Notes under the pieces: model-generated
Told to the model about the DNA's origin: nothing
The model's input: the letters and a program-made list of their open reading frames with translations, nothing else
The model's database searches: none
DNA from: Clostridiales bacterium
Lineage (GTDB): Bacteria; Bacillota; Clostridia; Oscillospirales; CAG-272
Direction: 5' to 3'
Assembly: GCA_019415985.1 (NCBI GenBank)
Contig: DXYE01000094.1
Location: 1-9,609, forward strand
DNA: 9,609 nucleotides
Program-made: the position numbers and the translations under genes
In this document: positions 6,550 to 9,609 of the stretch, piece by piece
How positions within the stretch are numbered: position 1 is the stretch's first letter
Layout of the letters: every line of letters begins with the position of its first letter

Positions 6550-8028
6550 TCAACCAAATTGCTCAAGCAGAGACTGGAGTCTGCTTCGGATAGCGCGCTC
6601 GTTAGACGCAAAGGACGAAGTCAGCGTTCTTCTGGAAATAGAGGTGTTAATTGCCTCCGTAATACCGATGTCATTCAGGATCGCAAAATCATACATCATT
6701 GTTCCGCGAATCATTTCCAGCATTCTGACCGTATCCGGGTCGCTTGCGCGTTGGCCTTTCATGACCGTGTCATAGAAGGCGTAATTGACAGTATCTGTGG
6801 AAGCGTACGCCATATACTCCAGAACACAGGATATAAAATCCATGCGCTGATTTGTTACCGGAATAACCAGCCACGAGAAATTGGTATCAATTTCGCTATA
6901 ATAGTTTTCTTGCGATGAGTCATACTTCGGCAGCGGTACAATACCGTATTCGGATTCCATATTCGTAAGAAGATCGGAGGTACGGAGTCCGGAGATACAG
7001 AAGAGTACTTTGTCACCGCCAAACATTGCACCGCGGCAGTAATCCCATTTGTGCATGTATGCGCTCTGATCAACCGTATCGCTGATGCTGTTCGCGTCCA
7101 AGTCAAGCCCCTTCTGCTCCATAGCATCGCAGAACATATTATACGCCGCAATGGTTCTGTCCGCATCCTCTTGCAGGAAAACAATTTCCGGTACGCCATC
7201 CGCATTGTTTCTCGTATAACGAATGCCGCAGGAGGTCAGATTCATACCCAGATTAAATGTACCATAACGGTCGTTTTCATCCCAATTTCCGTCGTTATTC
7301 AAGTCGGCTGATACCACCGACCCCATCTCAAACAGCTTTTCCCAGGTCCACTCGTTGTTGTCTACTAAGTCATAAGGACTTTCCAGCTGAAATTCCTCAA
7401 TCATCTGTTTATTGAAAAACGTGGCAGAGGAGCCGTACATCATTGCCGAGGAAATGTCGCTTATCATATAATAATTTTTACCGTTGAACGACATATTCTC
7501 ATAACAGTTCTGATCCCAATACGGCTGTGTAAAGTCACAGTATGTCAGCTCGTTGAGATCCTTTAAATAGCCGCTCTGCAGCAACATGTTCAAGTTGACG
7601 CCGCTGACAAAAGCAACTTCATAGGGGTTGTCGTCTGTCATGATCAGTCTTCTCAGATCCTGCGCCACAGTTTCAGAGGAGTAGAATTCCAACTCGATTC
7701 CAAAGCGGTCCTCAACCATTTGATTCCGTTCGTAAACCGCGTCGTTTATCGTATCTCCCGTGTAATCTTCGGCATACAGAAACATATCACAGTATGTAGT
7801 GCCAGATGCCGCTGGCATCGCAATTTGAACGGTAGTTCCTTTATATTCGTTGAGGTCAATTCCTTCAAAAGTCGGTGATCCGGGCTGATTCGGTGTTGAC
7901 GCTGGAATGGTCACTTCACCGGTACCGCCTCCGCCGCCCCCGCTGCTGGTGTCACACGCCGCAAAGACGCTTCCCGCCATCAAAACAGACAGCAGCAGTG
8001 CAATAGGTTTTTGCAATTTGATTTTCAT
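6550..8028 (-). CDS. Extracellular solute-binding lipoprotein, first copy of the array
   Basis: This is the promoter-proximal SBP gene, 492 residues from the chosen start. A GTG at 8052 would add eight residues (VSPGSAEP). I prefer the ATG at 8028, because it gives a standard MKIKLQK start and puts the lipobox Cys (VFAAC) at residue 25, exactly as in both paralogues; the GTG also lies inside a stem-loop. After the Cys comes a Gly-rich tether (six Gly in a row) and a Pro/Thr linker, then the SBP fold. It carries the calcium-loop-like DLNNDGNWDEND at 242-253, the WDYCRGAMFGGDKVLFC block and the SFASNERAIRSRLQ C-terminal helix. A role as the sugar-binding subunit of an ABC importer fits the family, but no permease or ATPase gene lies in the window, so the transporter must be elsewhere or shared. 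It is likely transcribed from the promoter at 8135-8164 and carries on into the second copy. Confidence 0.93.
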   Translation of the reverse strand: MKIKLQKPIALLLSVLMAGSVFAACDTSSGGGGGGTGEVTIPASTPNQPGSPTFEGIDLNEYKGTTVQIAMPAASGTTYCDMFLYAEDYTGDTINDAVYERNQMVEDRFGIELEFYSSETVAQDLRRLIMTDDNPYEVAFVSGVNLNMLLQSGYLKDLNELTYCDFTQPYWDQNCYENMSFNGKNYYMISDISSAMMYGSSATFFNKQMIEEFQLESPYDLVDNNEWTWEKLFEMGSVVSADLNNDGNWDENDRYGTFNLGMNLTSCGIRYTRNNADGVPEIVFLQEDADRTIAAYNMFCDAMEQKGLDLDANSISDTVDQSAYMHKWDYCRGAMFGGDKVLFCISGLRTSDLLTNMESEYGIVPLPKYDSSQENYYSEIDTNFSWLVIPVTNQRMDFISCVLEYMAYASTDTVNYAFYDTVMKGQRASDPDTVRMLEMIRGTMMYDFAILNDIGITEAINTSISRRTLTSSFASNERAIRSRLQSLLEQFG

Positions 8029-8041
8029 GGGTTCCGCACTT

Positions 8042-8082
8042 CCGGGGCTCACCGCGCAACGCGCTTTCCCCGGATCTCCTTT
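8042..8082 (-). promoter_or_regulatory. Stem-loop between the SD and start codon of the first SBP gene
   Basis: On the minus strand the SD AAAGGAG (8082-8076) is followed two bases later by CCGGGG (8073-8068), which pairs with CCCCGG (8047-8042). Inside this, CGCG-TTG-CGCG forms a second short GC stem across an internal loop. The preferred ATG (8028) comes 13 bases after the outer stem. The linear SD-ATG gap is 47 bases; with the stem folded about 15 unpaired bases remain. The alternative GTG at 8052 is inside the stem and 23 bases from the SD, so it is poorly placed either way. The layout matches that of the third SBP gene, although the two stems share no sequence. Confidence 0.6.
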
Positions 8083-8088
8083 CAGTTT

Positions 8089-8100
8089 GTTTAGCTAAAC
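8089..8100. promoter_or_regulatory. 12-bp perfect palindrome, candidate operator
   Basis: GTTTAGCTAAAC is a perfect palindrome lying about 30-40 bases downstream of the predicted transcription start of the first SBP gene and just upstream of its SD. Perfect short palindromes of this kind near sugar-uptake genes are typical of LacI/GalR-family operators, and this position would allow a roadblock or roadblock-like repression. No regulator gene lies in the window and the site occurs only once here, so the regulator family is a guess. Confidence 0.5.
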
Positions 8101-8134
8101 TACTTTGCTGAAATGTACACTTATTACAGTTTAT

Positions 8135-8164
8135 ATTGTATCATGCTTTTTCATTCCTTGTCAA
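8135..8164 (-). promoter_or_regulatory. Sigma-A-like promoter of the SBP array
   Basis: On the minus strand the -35 box TTGACA (8164-8159) is a perfect consensus. The -10 box TACAAT (8140-8135) matches at five of six positions after an 18-base spacer, and it is preceded by TGA, an extended -10 motif. Transcription would start near 8128, leaving a leader of about 100 bases that holds the palindrome, SD and stem-loop. This is the best promoter match in the window. Confidence 0.75.
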
Positions 8165-8586
8165 TACCTTACAATACTTTTTTACTATTTACCAGATTCT
8201 TTATATCATATTCCCACTATTCGTTTCCCGTCCTATTTCTCAAAAATAAAAAGGATAAACAAAGCATATATCGTTTTATTCCGCACATAATATTCTTTAA
8301 TAATCCCCTGCCGGATGTCAGAATTTCAAATATTTGCGTTCCTTCAACACACCATTTTTAAATCTGTTTTATACTTTAGGAAGGCAGCGATTTATTAAGT
8401 CGTCGGTTTGATTTTTATCCTATTTTTTTCTATCTTATTCTTTGCTTCTTTTCAGCCAAATAAATACTTACATATTTTAAAAGGTCTGCATTCACCGCTT
8501 GCAAGCTGCTCCCCCATACCGTTAACCCGCACATTTTTTTATACAGTATACCTGACTGAATTGAGTGCTTCCTCAAAAGTAAAATA
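8165..8586. other. AT-rich intergenic region without a supported gene
   Basis: This stretch of over 400 bases lies between the spo0A terminator and the SBP promoter. Open frames on both strands (such as 8105-8361 plus and the 3' part of 8687-8430 minus) lack a usable SD, have low-complexity Phe/Ile/Tyr-rich or arbitrary composition, and overlap regulatory elements. I see no tRNA, riboswitch, CRISPR or insertion-sequence end here. It could hold a small RNA or further upstream regulatory sites, but nothing in the sequence demonstrates one. Confidence 0.5.
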
Positions 8587-8625
8587 AGCGGAGCTGTCGG
8601 ATTTTTGTATGCCGACAGCTCCGCT
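8581..8625 (-). terminator. Intrinsic terminator of the spo0A-type gene
   Basis: Perfect 14-base arms AGCGGAGCTGTCGG (8587-8600) and CCGACAGCTCCGCT (8612-8625) surround an 11-base loop. On the minus strand the stem begins 63 bases after the stop codon and is followed by TATTTT and then ACTTTT, a broken T tract. No T run follows on the plus strand, so it acts for the minus strand only. It separates the spo0A unit from the SBP array. Confidence 0.88.
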
Positions 8626-8688
8626 GTATCTCGTTGGACTCCCCCTAATCGAGTCAAACAAGAATTTCGCTCCTTTTGTGATTTCAAG

Positions 8689-9468
8689 TTATGACAGCTT
8701 ATTTTTCAATCGCAGGTTATCGCTGATCATTGCAATAAATTCCGAGTTGGTCGGTTTTCCGCGATTGTTCTGTATCGTATAGCCAAAATAAGAATTCAGC
8801 GTATCCACGTCCCCGCGGTCCCAAGCCACTTCAATTGCATGACGAATCGCACGTTCCACCCTGGATGAGGTTGTCTGATACTTCTTTGCGACAGAAGGAT
8901 AAAGCATTTTTGTCACGTAATTGATGATTTCATTGTCATGCACGGCCATAATAATCGCAGCTCTTAAATATTGATATCCTTTAATATGCGCCGGTACACC
9001 GATTTGATGAATCACTTTGGTCACCTGTGTTTCAATATCGTTTTCCGTCAGCTCCATGGGGCGTGATTCCTGTATGCTTCCTGCGTCCCGGTTTTTGTTA
9101 TACAGCATCTGCATTCTTTCAAACAACACGCTGTAATTGAACGGCTTGTATATACAATAAGATGCCCCCGCCTCTGTCGCCTCCAGAAACATGCTCATAG
9201 CCCCTTCGTAATTCATGAAGATAAATGCAGGTCTGCTGTCGTATCCCATTTGCTTGACGCTTTTGATAACTTGAATGCCATCAAGCTTTGGAAGCCAAGC
9301 ATCGACTAAAACAATATCCGGTTTATTCTTTGTTATGTAGCTAACCGCTTCCTCGCCGTTTTTTGCATCCTCCAGCACATCAGCACCCAAGCGGCTTAAA
9401 TTCTCCCGGCACATCATCCTGAAGTCGGGATTACCGTCCGCTATCATCACCTTAATTTTTGATTCCAT
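8689..9468 (-). CDS. spo0A: Sporulation response regulator Spo0A
   Basis: This 259-residue protein matches Spo0A end to end (the B. subtilis protein is 267 residues). Spo0A is the phosphorelay-controlled master regulator of sporulation entry. Residues 4-122 form the receiver, with phosphoacceptor Asp56 in VDAWLPKLDG and the conserved Lys108 in YKPF. Residues 123-143 are the variable linker. Residues 144-257 are the Spo0A C-terminal DNA-binding domain, with near-identity to B. subtilis at GVPAHIKGY, SRVERAIRHAIEVAW (recognition helix, 202-216) and KPTNSEFIAM. Two receiver pocket positions differ: the usual DD pair reads D11-G12, and the conserved Thr/Ser after the fourth strand reads Asn86 (IFMNYEG). 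The ATG at 9468 is well supported by AGGAGG 7 bases upstream. The gene stands alone, with its own hairpin terminator; the spoIVB gene that often precedes spo0A is not visible in the 141 bases upstream. It could be a divergent paralogue, but orthology is the simpler reading. Confidence 0.93.
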   Translation of the reverse strand: MESKIKVMIADGNPDFRMMCRENLSRLGADVLEDAKNGEEAVSYITKNKPDIVLVDAWLPKLDGIQVIKSVKQMGYDSRPAFIFMNYEGAMSMFLEATEAGASYCIYKPFNYSVLFERMQMLYNKNRDAGSIQESRPMELTENDIETQVTKVIHQIGVPAHIKGYQYLRAAIIMAVHDNEIINYVTKMLYPSVAKKYQTTSSRVERAIRHAIEVAWDRGDVDTLNSYFGYTIQNNRGKPTNSEFIAMISDNLRLKNKLS

Positions 9469-9549
9469 GTTATTAGTCCTCCTAATTTTTTTATTTTTTA
9501 TTCTCTCGGAATTTGAAAACTGCTGTAGATTCCAAAGTTGGTGTATATA

Positions 9550-9578
9550 ATATTACCAATTTTTGGTATTTTTTGCAA
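9550..9578 (-). promoter_or_regulatory. Candidate spo0A promoter with an inverted repeat in the spacer
   Basis: On the minus strand TTGCAA (9578-9573) and TAATAT (9555-9550) are 17 bases apart; each matches the sigma-A consensus at four of six positions, so the promoter call is weak. The spacer and the edge of the -10 box hold a perfect inverted repeat, TACCAA-TTT-TTGGTA on the plus strand (9554-9568), well placed for a regulator competing with RNA polymerase. I see no clear sigma-H promoter and no exact 0A box (TGTCGAA), both known for spo0A in Bacillus. The window ends 31 bases further upstream, so other promoters may be missed. Confidence 0.4.
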
Positions 9579-9609
9579 TAGACATAATTTACAATAATTG
9601 CCAATTACC

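Noticed and set aside
8028..8052. GTG at 8052 as the start of the first SBP gene.
   Set aside because: It lies within a stem-loop, 23 bases from the SD, and shifts the lipobox Cys to residue 33 whereas both paralogues have it at 25.
8105..8361. Two overlapping plus-strand open frames of 61 and 82 codons.
   Set aside because: They have no SD, are low-complexity Phe/Ile/Tyr-rich translations of AT-rich DNA, and overlap the SBP promoter on the other strand.
8430..8687. Open frame of 85 codons on the minus strand immediately downstream of spo0A.
   Set aside because: It runs through the spo0A terminator hairpin, matches no family I recognise and has arbitrary composition.
1..9609. Insertion sequences, CRISPR array, tRNA or rRNA genes.
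   Set aside because: I saw no transposase, terminal inverted repeats, regularly spaced repeats, or tRNA/rRNA signatures on either strand.

Overview
The window suggests a spore-forming, low- to mid-GC Firmicute of the class Clostridia, possibly an Oscillospiraceae-like gut anaerobe. The evidence is a Spo0A-type response regulator, strong Gram-positive Shine-Dalgarno (SD) sequences, a TTG start codon, lipobox signal peptides and a DUF4838 protein. The family assignment is an inference; there is no rRNA or other taxonomic marker here.

Layout. Bases 1-242 are an AT-rich leader with a good sigma-A-like promoter. At 243-2900 (+) lies a large secreted, membrane-anchored protein with a glycosidase-like DUF4838 region. 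A perfect 18-bp stem with T-rich runs on both sides (2977-3025) separates it from a convergent block on the minus strand. That block, read from its 5' end, holds three tandem paralogous lipoprotein solute-binding proteins (SBPs; 8028-6550, 6508-5042, 4927-3449) followed by the broken tail of a fourth copy (about 3420-3129). Upstream of the first SBP gene are an extended -10 promoter, a 12-bp palindrome downstream of it, and a stem-loop lying between the SD and the start codon. Bases 8165-8586 hold no gene that I can support. Spo0A (9468-8689, minus) ends in its own strong hairpin terminator and has a promoter-like region at the window's right edge.

How the parts fit. The SBPs resemble ABC sugar-importer binding lipoproteins of the long, calcium-loop type (AlgQ/LipO-like), but no permease or ATPase gene is present in the window. 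The DUF4838 protein has an alpha-glucuronidase-like N-terminal subdomain. Together they look like a glycan capture and processing locus on the cell surface; this is inferred from context and the substrate is unknown. Spo0A is probably an independent transcription unit.

Most worth a second look: (i) two of the three SBP genes have a perfect or near-perfect stem-loop placed between SD and start codon, so that folding would restore near-normal spacing; (ii) the SBP array is expanded and decaying, without a transporter; (iii) the DUF4838 protein has an internal two-helix membrane hairpin preceded by a degenerate sorting-signal-like motif; (iv) the Spo0A receiver lacks two usually conserved pocket residues while its DNA-binding domain is intact.
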